Made by a program: the position numbers and the translations under genes. Below the pieces are notes generated by a model. The model saw only the letters and a program-made list of their open reading frames with translations, did not search any database and was not told the DNA's origin. From Eretmocerus hayati (lineage: Eukaryota; Arthropoda; Insecta; Hymenoptera; Aphelinidae), in NCBI GenBank assembly GCA_029851415.1, contig CM056741.1, positions 180,093,021-180,157,020 of the forward strand: DNA of 64,000 nucleotides, read 5' to 3'. This document shows positions 1 to 12,800 of this stretch, in pieces (within the stretch, counting starts at the first letter, position 1; each line of letters begins with the position of its first letter).

Positions 1-287
1 GATGAGATCTTATCAATAGATTGATTGAAAACATTCAAGATAGTTGAAGGAAAATAAGCGGAAATAACCCCACTCTTTATCTCTATTCGGCGCGAACATC
101 ATGGGCATAGCAAAAACCAATACAGTATTTTGGTAATTCCTCTGAAAAATCATGCATTGTTGCAAGCTTGGGTTCGGTGAAAAAAATGTCTCGTCGCGTC
201 TATTAAAGGCGTCAGTGGGCCTTAAAGCTACCCTTGGCCACTTACTGCCAGCCATGTGATCGAGGATTCCAGAAACAAATCTTCATT

Positions 288-2086
288 TGGGCGGCTCCGG
301 ATCAGAACGGTATAAGTCCATTTTGGTGAAAATTGAGTTTTTGGCGGGAAACGATAGAAAAAACATGTGAAAACATGTATGCACAACTCCGGAAGTAAGA
401 ATGCATTTTGAGGCATCACAAGCGACACGACCGTTTTTGTCCCGAAAAAAGTTTCGACTTTTTTCCCGGATCAGAACGGTATAAGTCCACGTTCTCGCTC
501 AATAATATCGCTTTTGGGTCTTCCGCGTTCATTTGTCGTGCTTTTATGCATAGTTAGAAGTCGTAGCTACTCTCAGAAACTACAAGTTAGGTTCGCTATG
601 TTGTCCAAATGATTGCATCGAATGGTTTCGAAGGAGGTGGGCCGACGTCCGATCACTTCCTTTTGACGCATTTGGACACAGGCAAGCCCTCACGAAAATG
701 AACAACCTCGGGTTAGTAATCCCATTGGCCTGGGATCTTTCTCTAGAAGCCCTGGTGTCTCATTTTCTTATCTCTTATCGTCATTGAAAGAACCGAATTT
801 CTTAGTGATGGTTCCAAAAGCGTAGTTGTGAGAGCGATCGGCACTGAGCTTGCAAAGAAATTTGATTTTGCATCATGTTTTCAGGCATCTTCTCTGAAGA
901 AAAATCAACTGCGTCCGTGATACGCCAAACTCAACTAAGCTATGCACCTCCTCCTCAGGAACAATGCCAATGGTAGAGAAAGCCTATAGCTTCATCACAG
1001 AATTTCGGTTACAATTTCACTATGAATGGTTGTGATCTATCAACTGGGGTTCTTTTCATTAACAGTCACCCGGCCTTCGGTTCGATCTCCCCGCCACTTG
1101 GTACAAGTGAACCTCGTTTGGGCAAATCTCGTAGATGATGATAGCCTTCCTGCTCGCCTTCCTGAATTGAGATATCTGCAACTAATCTTAACCTCATTCT
1201 ATCGGTTGATCAACAATTCTGTTTGTTGAGTGGGGATCAGTCCCAATTCATCGTTTGGATTCCCTGGTCGATTGAATTCTCTGCATTGCGATTTTTCCTA
1301 TACAACCTTAATTTGCCTCTGAATACATGACGTAAAGCTGCGTGCTATGTGATCCCCAAAAACTATACTTCGCACCGGGCCGCTTGAGTAAACTCTCCTT
1401 GACTGGATTTCCAAATAGACGCTTGTTGACCTCAATGTTGGAAATATATCCTTAGTCACGATATCCTGAATGAGATCTTTCTGCGAAGAACAGTCTCGGC
1501 TGTCAATGAGATTTTATAAAAGTCATCCTAAATTAGAGAGGAATTTTGTTCACTGCGAGAAAAAGTCGAGGACAGTCATTAAAAATCCAAAGAATTCTCA
1601 ATTTATACTGTTGTGATCTGGAGAATTTTTCCACCTTTTTTCTCGCTCAAATCGGCATAAGTCCGTGGTTTTTTTAACGTTTTTTGATCTCAAAGGTGGA
1701 AACTCATAGTTTCTCGACATTTTCCCACTTCAAACGGTAAAAATTCATCATATTAAGTACTTCTCCCTATCTAAAATATTAAATGTGAATTTTTTTCAGA
1801 AATGGTGGACTTATACCGTTCTGATCCGGAAAAAAAGTCGATAAATTTTCCGGATCAGAACGGTATAAGTCCATTTTTTATTGCAAAATGAGAAGTAAAA
1901 AGTGTAAACAATTGAAAATCAATACGCCCCACACGAAAAATGATATGAAAACACACTCACTAAACGGTAGAATAAGAATATTTACTTCAGATGATAACTC
2001 GAATTTTCCATATCACAAAAACTTTGAGGCGCATTTTCCAGAAATGGAAAAAATGGACTTATACCGTTCTGATCCGGAGCCGCCCA
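288..2086. mobile_element. Foldback/MITE-like element with reiterated terminal motif
   Basis: The two ends are inverted copies of a sequence beginning TGGGCGGCTCCG and running into GATCAGAACGGTATAAGTCC. The 20-base motif recurs inside the element: forward at 300-319, 469-488 and 1853-1872, reverse at 1807-1826 and 2055-2074. The pair at 1807-1872 forms a hairpin. No transposase reading frame is present, so it is non-autonomous if mobile. A 183-codon frame crossing the right end (1888-2439) also enters the next hairpin and is not a gene. The family is not recognised. Confidence 0.6.
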
Positions 2087-2330
2087 TTTATCGCTCAATT
2101 TTTCATCTTCTAGGCCATTCTGAGAGTGTTTATCGTGAGAACTTGCGCACGTGGGCCCGATTTTCTCTAAGAGTTTTTCCCTCGATAATACGTTGGTCTC
2201 AACTTATGCTTCGCCGATACTCGATCATCATCACATCAGATTCCATCAATACTGGCATGATGATTGATAAAAAAGGAAACAGGCTGCTGAGTCGGCTTCG
2301 CGCTTGCCGCGCATCGACTGCAAATCGGTC

Positions 2331-2746
2331 CCTTAAGAGTGCTCTCTACCTCTGGAAAAGCGATGGTGGCTCCTCTAGCGGTCAAATTGGTATATTGTCA
2401 ATAACAATTTTTAAAAACAAAGAGGGAGTAGACCAATAGTACCGCTCCCTGCGGACTATTTTTCTTCAAATTTTAAAAAAAGTTTCATCGAGATCTGTGC
2501 AAAATTGAGCTCAAAAATTTGCAGATACAATTCAGCAACACTGAACAAATGTATCTGCAAATTTTTGAGCTCAATTTTGCACCGATCTCGATGAAACTTT
2601 TTTTAAAATTTGAAGAAAAATAGTACGCAGGGAGCGGTACTATTGGTCTACTCCCTCTTTGTTTTTAAAAATTGTTATTGACAATATACCAATTTGACCG
2701 CTAGAGGCGCCACCATCGCTTTTCAAAAGGTAGAGAGCACTCTTAA
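2331..2746. repeat. Foldback hairpin with 200-bp arms
   Basis: Left arm about 2331-2529 and right arm about 2550-2746 are inverted copies with few mismatches and a loop of only about 20 bases. The outer ends read CTTAAGAGTGCTCTCTACC and its complement. Short open frames run through both arms and encode the same peptide, as expected of an inverted repeat rather than a gene. Probably a MITE; no target duplication was identified. Confidence 0.75.
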
Positions 2747-3165
2747 CCCTACTTCTCGCATCGCCGAGGAGCATCTTTGAGGCGAGATATTTCAAAATGA
2801 AGACCTCCTCGGCATTTGCGCCCATAACAACTTTTGATCAGCACACCGAAATCTATCGTTTAGGTACATTATTTTCGATAATTACCGAAAGCTAATTTCC
2901 TATGATTTATGGCGGGATCCTTTACTGTTATTCGAAGTTCGAGTTCAAGATAATCAATAGAAAGTTATATCGAAATATTAATTTTACACTCGGAAACAAA
3001 TGGTACCTCCGACGGAGAGAGAGAAGAAGTCACAAGCATATAAAATTTGTAGAATAAAGAATCCATACTTACAAGGAGAGCATCAGGTCTGTGGAACACG
3101 GATCTTGATGAAACTCTGGAATTCAGCTTGTTTTGATGAACAATCAAGGCATCTCCAAGGGTTGA
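2747..3165. other. Unassigned stretch
   Basis: No convincing coding frame, RNA gene or repeat was recognised between the two foldback elements. Confidence 0.3.
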
Positions 3166-3340
3166 GTCCAATGGGCCTCCTATCCCGAGATATAGCCGTG
3201 AAGGTCAGCATTATCAGTATATCTATAGATGTGTCATTTCAAGATGGGCATGCTAATCTCCATAGCTGTATCCCGGGATAGGAAGCCTATTGGATCAAAC
3301 TCTGTAAACACCTTCAATTCTCACCGAAACAAGATGATTC
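3166..3340. repeat. Small foldback, related to 51306-51510
   Basis: The segment around CCTATCCCGAGATATAGCC pairs with the inverted GGGATAGGAAGCC segment about 100 bases downstream. The right half (ATCTCCATAGCT, then TCACCRAAAYAAGAT, then a TTCTC/TTCCC block) is also found at 51440-51510, so this is a dispersed family. Confidence 0.45.
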
Positions 3341-3465
3341 CCGGAGTCTCATTAACACTGGCGCTATCGCCTACCTCGCTAACGCTCGTCCGGCTTGGAA
3401 GTGTCTCTGATATGGCATGAGCCCCTGGAATGCTCCTGCAGCTCAACAATGTAACATTGAAATTT

Positions 3466-3865
3466 AGTAATACAGTGAATTCGGGGAAAAAATTCCCTTG
3501 ATATAACCTAGTAATTGTGATTGAGGACATTCAACTGACGGTGCCCATAGAAAAGTTCCTGGAACACCAGTAAGTATCTGAAAAATTCACCCAGTTGGCT
3601 GAACCCAAGCCCCAGCCCCAGGCTTAGCCGCAGCCACAGCCTCAGCCCCAATTCCAGCCCCTGCCTCAGACACAGCCTCAGCCCCAGTCTCAGCCTCAAC
3701 CACAGCTCATCCATCCAAAAGGAAAGTTTCGACTGATTGGATCGTAGATCACCTGATCGGCCCATTAAATCAAAGCCATCACCAGCAACACCAGCAGCAC
3801 CAATACGGACCCACCGACTCACTAACCCACCATCAGCACCAGCGACGCCACCACGATACGAGCAG
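3466..3865. repeat. Composite dispersed repeat, short copy (CAGCCC tract)
   Basis: It starts with TACAGTGAATTCGG, continues through CCTAGTAATTGTGATTG and AGTAAGTATCTG, then a 116-bp tract of CAGCCC/CAGCCT hexamers (about 3597-3712). It ends in a block containing AGCACCAGCGACGCCACCAC. The same order of blocks recurs at 55129-56855, where the hexamer tract is about 1.5 kb. The long minus-strand frame over the tract (3508-3915) is low-complexity and not coding. Confidence 0.7.
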
Positions 3866-6239
3866 TTGCAATCATCACCAACACCAGGCACAGAATCAAT
3901 CAGAGACATATCCACGTCAAGAGGGTAATCAACCGGCTTTACTTGACATTTGCAACTTAATATGTATCAATTTCGGTTCGGTCGACTTGTGACAACATTA
4001 ATCCTTATTACTTCTTGCAGTTACGCAAGTGTTTGAATGAAAGGCAATACTAGACGCTCTGAGATCGATACTATCTGATAGTATCACAGTTAACTCGATA
4101 ATCATGCACAAATACTATGTTCCATCAAATCTTCTTTTGTTCGAAGTGAGCAACTTAGGCCATTCCGATTACAACCGTCCAATCTCACGTCCAATGAAGT
4201 AAGGTCAAAAAATTACATTCCCTCCGCGAAAAAGAATATAATTCTAGGGTGGGAATGAGGTGACACGTGTCTTTTTGTTTAGCCCACATCGATTTTGCGC
4301 CGGAGCTATTCGAATTTTCAGTCTGGGGTCCAAAATTCAAGTTTCGATGAAATTGGCATTCTGAAATCAGTCTTTGATGACTAGTCGGTTACGAGTATTT
4401 GTTTCATGATTGCTTTCATCTCCACATCTCCCATACGATAATCTATAATATTCATCTTTCATGGCAAGGTGAGCGTCGTATAGTGGGAAGGAGTTTTTTG
4501 AAGCTCCGCACAATTAGAATTTCCAAGAAAAATCTCAATTCTTGACGAAACTCCTTCTATACCCCGTTCTGGTCACTTCTTAACGAGATCGTGACTCCAA
4601 TTTTTCCAAATGTAGACAAATTCAGTTGAGGATCGTATGCCACCATGAATTTGAATGATGATTTTTTGCATTGCGAGTTGAAAGTTGAAAATGGCCTATT
4701 CGTCTCTCGTAAACACAAATGCATTCGCATGCGTAACATCTCACTGCCACAATGGCTCTAGTTTGAGCCAGAGAGATCGTAGAGAAATTCAAGAAAGGAC
4801 TGTCAAGGTCTCAAAAAGATCTACAAAATTTCATCAGGATTTTTTGGATCGATCACTTCCCTCAGAATTGCAGGCGATTAATTGAATTAAAATTTTTTTC
4901 TGTTTCTATCATCATTTCTGACACAAAAAACCCCAGGAAAAAATGTTGTACGAGAATCCTTGAGTAAAAGTTTCGGATGAAGGCACATGATAGAAAAAGA
5001 GGTATTGGCATTCGAGCTGTTTTGGGTGAGAGCGGGAATCAGCAGGCCAAGTGCAATACCGAAGGAATGAGATTCATGCCTTAGTAATTATTTACGCCCT
5101 TAATGAGTAATTCAAACAATTTTAATGTCCTATCATCATGAACATAGAAATAAGATAAACTCATATCTCATATGAAGCTAGTCCATACTTTCCAAGGAAT
5201 CAGATCGACACTCGATAACTATTTTTGAGTCATTCAAAACTGCTTACAAGCTCTTACTCTCATGCTTCTTAAGGAGAATGAAAGAAAAAAAGATAGAGTT
5301 TATCAAAATTTTTACTATGCTAGCACTTCATTCAAACTAGCAATCAACAATGAGTCAATTTTCATCCAACCATCTATAAATATGTACAGAATTTGCATAC
5401 AAATAGTAAAGGAATTAAGAAATCTTCGTATCGATCAAAATAAATTGGGTCTTTCGGAGAGGAATACTTGAGTAAAAGTTTCGGAGAAACGTTAAAAAAG
5501 AGATGGACAATTATCAGAGAGAGCTCATATTCGGGTCTCAAGTAACAAAATTTGATTAAAATCTTGCAAATCACATTGGCGAATCCACAAATCGTTGAAT
5601 GCGTAACAATCGTATTGAATTTGTGAGATCCCATCCAAGAGACCAGTTCAATCTGTTGCATAAGACTGGACGTTGAGAACAGATCTCAAATCCCACAACC
5701 ATGGAATGAAATTCCATATTGCAAAGCTCTGTTGATACGATGAATGACTGAATAATTCGTGGCAAAATAAGAGAGGAGCGTATATAAAATCGACCGATAA
5801 ACTTATAATCAAGCCTCTGAGTTAGTAGCAAGCTAAAAAATATAAGATACTTTGATTTTTTGCTATTTACAAATGTACATTATTACATAATTATCGTATC
5901 TCAAAGTTCTTGCGAAGTTTAGGTCTACAGACATTCTATGTACACATATAGAGTAATATACATAAAAATTTCATATTTTCTCAACATACTTCATCGCACG
6001 TAGTCAGACACCGACATTACGTATTGATCAAGCTCAAAGTTCAATATTTCCCATCTCACACTTAACTATTTACAATCTTTGATAAAAATCGTTCTTGACT
6101 GTGAATTTTAGTAGATCTAACTGCCTCAATTGGGAGCAGAACGCCCATTAATCTCTATATTTCACAAAATTTTCACCTGAATTTCCACATTAGAAAATTC
6201 ATCTTAGAATCTAATTTTGTTCGATTAATCAAAAAATAA
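3866..6239. other. Downstream region of the LRR gene; nothing recognised
   Basis: AT-rich sequence with only short scattered frames. It includes the 3' flank of the minus-strand LRR gene, so its 3' UTR must lie in the right part, but no end point can be set by eye. A short phrase, TTGAGTAAAAGTTTCGGA, occurs twice (about 4962 and 5467). Confidence 0.3.
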
Positions 6240-6824
6240 TCACAGCTTAGTCGTTAGACTTTTGAGTTTCACATAATGTGCTTTCCGGCTAAGATCAAGT
6301 TCCCTTGCTGCATCCGCTGTCGGTACAAAACAACATCCGGGTAATTGTTGCGAGCTTGAATCTAGAGATGAGGATGACGCTGAAACCGATGAATTTTTAT
6401 TTTTAGCGACGCCTGCACCGCTTCCAAGTAGAAGACTTCGAGTTCCAAGTATCGCTAAGGCACAACAGGCGCAAAGCATTACTCCAAGTAAGATTAGGGC
6501 AACAAGAGGTACTGGTCCGGATTGCCTGAAGGTTTGCAATTCGACACATCGTGCAGTGCCTACGCCAACTCGAGGTAGACGGGATTCATTCGTTGAAAAG
6601 GAATCTTCGTTTTCATGGTTATTGAAATTCGCACAGACTCTGTAACGGCCTGGAACTAAACCACTAAGACTTGTCGAGGCTTTTGTGATGCCATCGTTGA
6701 ATGAGGTACAATTCAGGATTTCACGATGAACTTTGCCGGTCTCAGCTGCTAGAACGTCCAGTTCTATGAGGCAGCTGTTGCTGCTTGAGGTGATTACTGG
6801 AGCTCTTGACAGCGATATTTCCAC
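6240..6824 (-). CDS. LRR gene coding exon 6 (FN3-like, TM helix, tail, stop)
   Basis: Encodes about residues 669-862. The acceptor is ATCTTTCAG|GTGGAAA. SGLVPGRYRVCANF fits the F-G end of an FN3 domain. A hydrophobic helix (VPLVALILLGVMLCACCALA) follows, then a basic and Ser-rich cytoplasmic tail. The last residues KSLTTKL match the class I PDZ pattern S/T-x-hydrophobic. The stop is TGA at 6242-6240. Confidence 0.85.
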   Translation of the reverse strand: MEISLSRAPVITSSSNSCLIELDVLAAETGKVHREILNCTSFNDGITKASTSLSGLVPGRYRVCANFNNHENEDSFSTNESRLPRVGVGTARCVELQTFRQSGPVPLVALILLGVMLCACCALAILGTRSLLLGSGAGVAKNKNSSVSASSSSLDSSSQQLPGCCFVPTADAARELDLSRKAHYVKLKSLTTKL

Positions 6825-9800
6825 CTGAAAGATCATGCATATGTGAAACTTAGTTTTGCAAGATATTATTGATGAATCAGTAAGATGAGTATGTATAATC
6901 AGATGGCAATGTTTGGATTATTCTTGTCTGACTATACTCGGCATCATACTACTTGCATGAATTGTAACTCGGTAGAGCCGGCGATTGTGTTTCTCGATAA
7001 GATCTATTTGATATGTAATACGATGAAAAGCAGAATTTTCAAAAATTAGAGAAAGACCTTAGCCCCAAAGAAAACTATTTTTACTGAACAGAGCTGAAAT
7101 CGATCCTCAGAAGGATAAAAATTGGCCACGAGTACTGAGACAATCGCATATTCTGCTTGGTCTATTGAATACAATTCTAGAAATAACCAAGTATATTTTT
7201 CGATCCCAGGCCGAAATAGGCGTCAGTAGTCCCTGAATAATAGATCTGGTGCGCCAGTTTTTCTCTTTTCATTCAGATTTATCATGAGCTTTCAGATATT
7301 ATGCTCAAACAAGTATTGCAACTTTCAGTAGTATCAGACAAGCGTGGTCAGACACGCTGTCGCTCGAAAATCAGGAGGGGAATTTAAAATTTTGAAGTTT
7401 CAATCAACTTCAACTGGTGAACTAATGTTAGTGCAAGTTTTTCAAATTATGGAATATGCTGGAAACTCTTGCAAAAATACAAAAACTCTACATACACTGC
7501 CAATCGGAAGTTTCAGGCCACCCAAAATTTTTATTTACAATTTTGTAAACTGAACTACTAGGCTCTACTTGACCAAAATATACCTCGCGATGGCAGCAAT
7601 TCGATTTGTCCTCTCTTATTAAACCTCGAAGCTTTTGTAAACTGATCAATGAGGACCAGGGTGAATGAAATGATTCACTCGTTGCAAAAATATACTTTGT
7701 TTATTTTGCGAAGTTTCGTCGGCTAATGCGCCGACCTCATCAGGCTTAGGGATCAAAAAATACCTTATCAGTACTCATTTTGGAGGTGTTTTCACGTATT
7801 TTGAGATACCGTTATTCATTTTCATCCACGCGAATCGGGACCTTTCCAACTTTAACTCGAAAAAGTGTCGATTTTTGAGAGAATCTTCTGACTCTTGCTG
7901 GTTGAAGGTACAAATTTTCTTTAAAATAAAAGTCATGTGTTTGAAACGTAAAAATCTAGAACTTTCAAATCCGTTCAAGAACGCTTCTCTACGCCACTCC
8001 CAGTCTGAGCTATGACAATTTCTGTGAGGAGAGTTTTTTCGCAAACAATAGCACTCTAATTCAAAGAATGCGCAAAAATGCGTTCTATGGGGTATATAAT
8101 GTTTGTTCGCGACATCTGTCTTTCATATCATGATCATGAAAACGAAGAACCTGTGAACTTTGGCTCAAGAAGTGAATTTCTTCGTTATTTTTTGATGAGG
8201 GTACTATTTTTTGCGTAAAAACTCTCCTCACAAAAAATTTCATAGCTCGGACTGAGAGTAGCGTAAATAGACGCTCCAGAAACGAATTTTGAAGATCATA
8301 TATACTTGCATTTTTTAGTCTCATAAGTTTTATTTCAAAACAGTACTATACCTTAGACTAATATGAGCCAAAAAATTTTCTGGAAAAACTTCGAAACTGA
8401 CACTTTTTCAAGCCAAAATTTGAAAGATCTCGATTCATGTGGATAAGAATGAACATTGACATTTTAAAGTACGCAAAAAACTTTCTAAATGAGCCCTGAT
8501 GAGGTTCTTTCCGGTCAAGTAGAGCCTAGTATTTCAATTTACAAAATTGTAAATAATACTTTTGGTTGTCCTAAAACTTATTTGACCGGCAGTGTAGGCC
8601 TGACACTCCCGTCTTGCATGACAAGAACGCAAATAAAAGATACCAACCTTGAGGTATCCATCAGCCGAAACATTGACATGCAAATTGGTTATCTCGCTGC
8701 GATACCTCGATCCACTGTCCTCACTTCCGTCAGCAGTCTGCCTCTTATCCCCGTTACTATTATCATCGTCATCGTCATCATCGGTGATCAAATGAACCGT
8801 TTCGTGAAGCTCAATCACCTCGCTGCAGCCAATTCCATGCCTTATATCATGCAAACTGTTTGGTAACATTATAACAATGCAATATTGGTAACGATGTCCT
8901 TGCTGAAGATTCAAACTTGTCGGTAATGAAATTGGTAAATTGCAGGGCTCGTTCATGAGACGTGAATCGCAATGAATTGGCCTGGAAGCTATTTGCGATA
9001 ACTTATTGTTGTCCGTTGATTCGTATACCATGAGAGTGTCACAAGTATATCGCTCGTTACAAGGGTCGACTCGCCAGAGTAGATCCACTCCTGTTGATTC
9101 CTCGAAATGGAACTCCTGAAAAATCAGAAAGTTGACAATGCTTAGTTTTATTTCATCTTTTTTAACTTCACTTTTATTTTGGATCATTTTTCAAAGAGTT
9201 GGAAAGTCAAATTGAAAGATGAGGCTTATAATTAAAAATGGTAGTCCCCACACTGACTGTCAAAAGTTTCTGGACACCCGAAATTTTTTACCCCTATTCT
9301 GTAAGTGGAACTACTAAGCTCCACTTGACTGAAAAGGACTTCATCAGGGCTCATTTTGAAGGTCCTCTTACGTTCTTTAAAATGGTATTGTTCATTTTTA
9401 TCAGTACGAATCTGGATCTCCCCAATTTGAGCTTGAAAAAGTGCCAATTTCGATGATTTTTGGTAGAATCTTCTGGGTTCCATAGCCCAAAGGTACAGGA
9501 ATATTTTGGAATGAAACTTAATAGACCTGAAAGTATAAGTCTTCAGCTTTAAAATGCGTTCTTAAATGTCTCTCTACGTTACTCCTACTCCGAGCTATGA
9601 CATTTCCTGTGAAGAAAGATTTTTCGCAAAAACCAACACTTAAATTGGAAAAAGACAGACAAATGCGTTTTAAGGAGAATATTATCTCTGATCCTGGTAT
9701 CTATCTTATAAGTTATGATCAGAAGAACGAGAAACCTTTGCAACAGGCCCCAAGAAGTGAATTTCTTCGTCATTCTTAAATAAGGGTACTACTTTTTTCG

Positions 9801-12800
9801 GAAAAACTCTCCTGAGAGAAAATGTCATAGCTCGGAGTAGGAGTAACATAGAGGGACGTTCAAAAACTGATTTTGAAGCTCTAAACTTATACTGCAAGGT
9901 CTGTTGAATTTCATTCAGAAAAATTTCTGTACCTTCGGCCTACGGGAGCCAGAAGGTTGTCCCAAAAAGCCATCGAAATTGGCACTTTTTCAAGCTCATA
10001 TTGGAAAGATCCAGATTCGTACTGATAGATATGAATAATTTCATCTTGAAGTACAGTGAAACCTGTGTACATTGGACACCTTCGGTGCAAGAGAAAAGTG
10101 TCCAATGTAGGCAGGTGGCCAATGTACCCAACACCGGCTGGAAAGTCACGACAAATCATGTAAACACGATGAATATGGATTATTTTTAATATGTTGTCAT
10201 CAGAATTCGTCATACATATATAAACCCTTGTTGATGCTTGAAATTATCGTCGACAATACAGTAATACTTCACACTGGTTTAAAAAAATTGCTAATTTTTG
10301 ATTGAACTGGACATTTATGGGAAAATAGTTCTTTTTCATACTCGATATTAACGTTGTACAAATCACTCATACATTGAGGTAAATGGACGGATGCAAATTT
10401 CATAAACTCTTTCAGATGCAATTGAGCTTCTTCATAGCTAGGTACACTTGTCACATTCTCTAGAGATGAATCTTCACTATCACTGTCATCAGAACGAACA
10501 TTCCTGCTTGAACTACCAGCCAATACACTCTCTAAGATTGCGTCTGGCGAACTAAGTGATTCTTCGTGAACTTGCAAGTGATCATCACAACCCACAATTT
10601 CTTGCGCCGAACAGATGTCTTCTCGTAACTCCGCAGGCAATGCTTCTATTATCGGGCCTAGGACATCACTAGCCGATCTCACATTTCCATCTGCTTCCAA
10701 GCCATCGTTATTCAATTCTTGTGCAAATCCAGCTCGTTTAAAACACTTCAAAATTGTTGTGGAAGACACCTCGTTCCATGCCGCAGCAATCCACCTCACA
10801 GCATGATAAACTGAGATGGACTTGATGAAGTTTGTTCTCTCGATACCTGTTTCCAGCTTACTGACAATGTGTTGTAGCATCAGCTTCCTATAGTTCAATT
10901 TTACATTCTGAATAATACCTTGATCAAGAGGCTGCACTTCTGAAGTCAAGTTTGGAGGCAAAAATTCTATTTTCACATTACTGAAAGACATGGAGCATTT
11001 GTGGCTCGATGCATTATCAACAAAAATGATTATCTTCCTTCCAGCAAGTTTCATTTTTATGTTTACAATTTTAGCCCATTCTGTGAAATAAATCGAAGTC
11101 ATCCAAGCTTTCTGGTTTGATTTCCATATTACAGGTAAATTGTTTATATCAACACGATTTTCACGAAACGCACGAGGGTATGCGGAGTTACCAATCACAA
11201 AGGGTTTCAATTTTTCTCCGGTTGCGCTGCAACAAAACAATACACTCAGTCTCTCTTTGGCTAATTTCCCCCCCTTGCAAGGGTCATCTTTTGCAACATA
11301 ACTTTTGCGCAAAAGTTGCCTATAGTTGATAGCTCCTTCGTCGCCATTGAATATATCACAGAGTTCGTACCCTTCCGTTTTTTCTGGGAGTTTTGACTTC
11401 CAATCCGTTGCAGCTTGCAAATCGGCATCGGCTGACTGTCCAGAAAGAGTGCAGTATTGGATGTTGTTTCTGGTCAAAAAACTTTGAAGCCACCCGTTAC
11501 TCGCATGGAAGTTATCAATATTCAATGATTCTGCCACTCTCAAAGCTTTAGTTTGAAGCAGAGGCCCTGATACTGGAATATTAGCTGCACGACACTTCGC
11601 GAAGAATTCAAACATTGCAATGTTGATACGTTCATTTTCAGTTTGTCGCAACTTTCGTTTCCTTTCACCATCACAATTTTCATTCCACAACCGCAAAACT
11701 TTTTCACTGCCATCAGCTATATTCCCGACTGTTGATTTTGAAATTGAGAACTGTTCGGCAATTTTCCGATGACTCTGACCTTTGCTGAGTGCATCAAGCA
11801 CTTCTTTTTTCTTCTCGATGGTCAACTCGTTGTATTTTCTCTTTTTGCCACGATTCATTATATTTGATCAAAACAAAAACACCAACGAAATAACGACGTT
11901 ACTTGGAATGATGCTCGAAATTACACACGCTATAAATGTACGAGCGACAAGCAAATCACATGAGCGATGAGCAATAAACACGGCAATGTGAAATTGTAAA
12001 CGCGTCAATGGACAGAGTTAGATACTGCGATGAGAGGGAAAGAGTGAGTAGACGAACGAGAAGGATAGTGTGAAGTCAGAAAACCGAATAGCTGTGTGAG
12101 TGAGATGTGACAAGGAAAATGTACACTGCTCACGAATATCAAATGTATATAATTCTAAGATTGGCCAATGTACACAGTGAAAATTACTTGTTCGGTGCAC
12201 GTTCATGGTGTCCAGAGTAGGCAGGTGGCCAATGTACAGAGGTGGCCAATGTACACGGATAATTTTACATAAGAAACAATGGGCTGAAATCCGGTGCAGC
12301 GGAAAAGTGTCCAAAGTCGACAGGTGGCCAATGTACCAAGGTGGCCAATGTAACAGGTTTTACTGTACGTGAAATGATCTTCAAAATGAGCCTTGATGAA
12401 GTTCTTTTTGATAAAATGGAGCGTAGTAGTTCCATCTACAAAACTGAGGGAAAAAATTTTTGGGTGTCCTGAAACTTTTGACCGGCAGTGTATCTGATCA
12501 ACTCTTCCCCGAAATTCCGACGGTTTTCGGCAGTCTTACACTATATCCCTGATTTCATGATGTTATACATGAGAGTATGACAACTCGAAACAAATATCAA
12601 TTATCCACTTATACATGAGTTTTGTATGGTATGAGTGTATCGTTGACAAATACTTGGATTAATTGGTTCGTTAGAATCGTTATCCTCCCCGACCCCCAAA
12701 AAAACTTACATTCATAAGTTTGGTCTAATATTTCGACATCACAATTTAACCACACTTACAATTTACTAATCAAGTGCAAGATAATACTCACGGTGAGTGT

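Larger units (their letters stand above)
9251..12490. mobile_element. Tc1/mariner-type foldback MITE in LRR intron 4, split by pogo
   Basis: The ends read CACTGACTGTCAAAAGTTTC and its diverged inverse ending ACCGGCAGTG, followed by TA at 12491-12492. Long inverted arms (GGCTCATTTTGAAG and the GAATCTGGATCTCC block) pair left to right. The right arm is interrupted by the pogo element at 10054-12365; without it and its TA duplication the MITE is 926 bp. It shares an internal block with 7495-8594 (TCATAGCTCGGAGTAGGAG), so the two are one family. Confidence 0.8.

Noticed and set aside
1888..2439. 183-codon plus-strand frame
   Set aside because: It crosses the end of one repeat element and one arm of another; no domain is seen.
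3508..3915. 135-codon minus-strand frame rich in Leu/Gly/Arg
   Set aside because: It lies on the CAGCCC hexamer tract; the composition follows directly from the repeat.
8489..8866. 125-codon plus-strand frame
   Set aside because: It is antisense to LRR exon 5, which has the domain evidence and splice sites.
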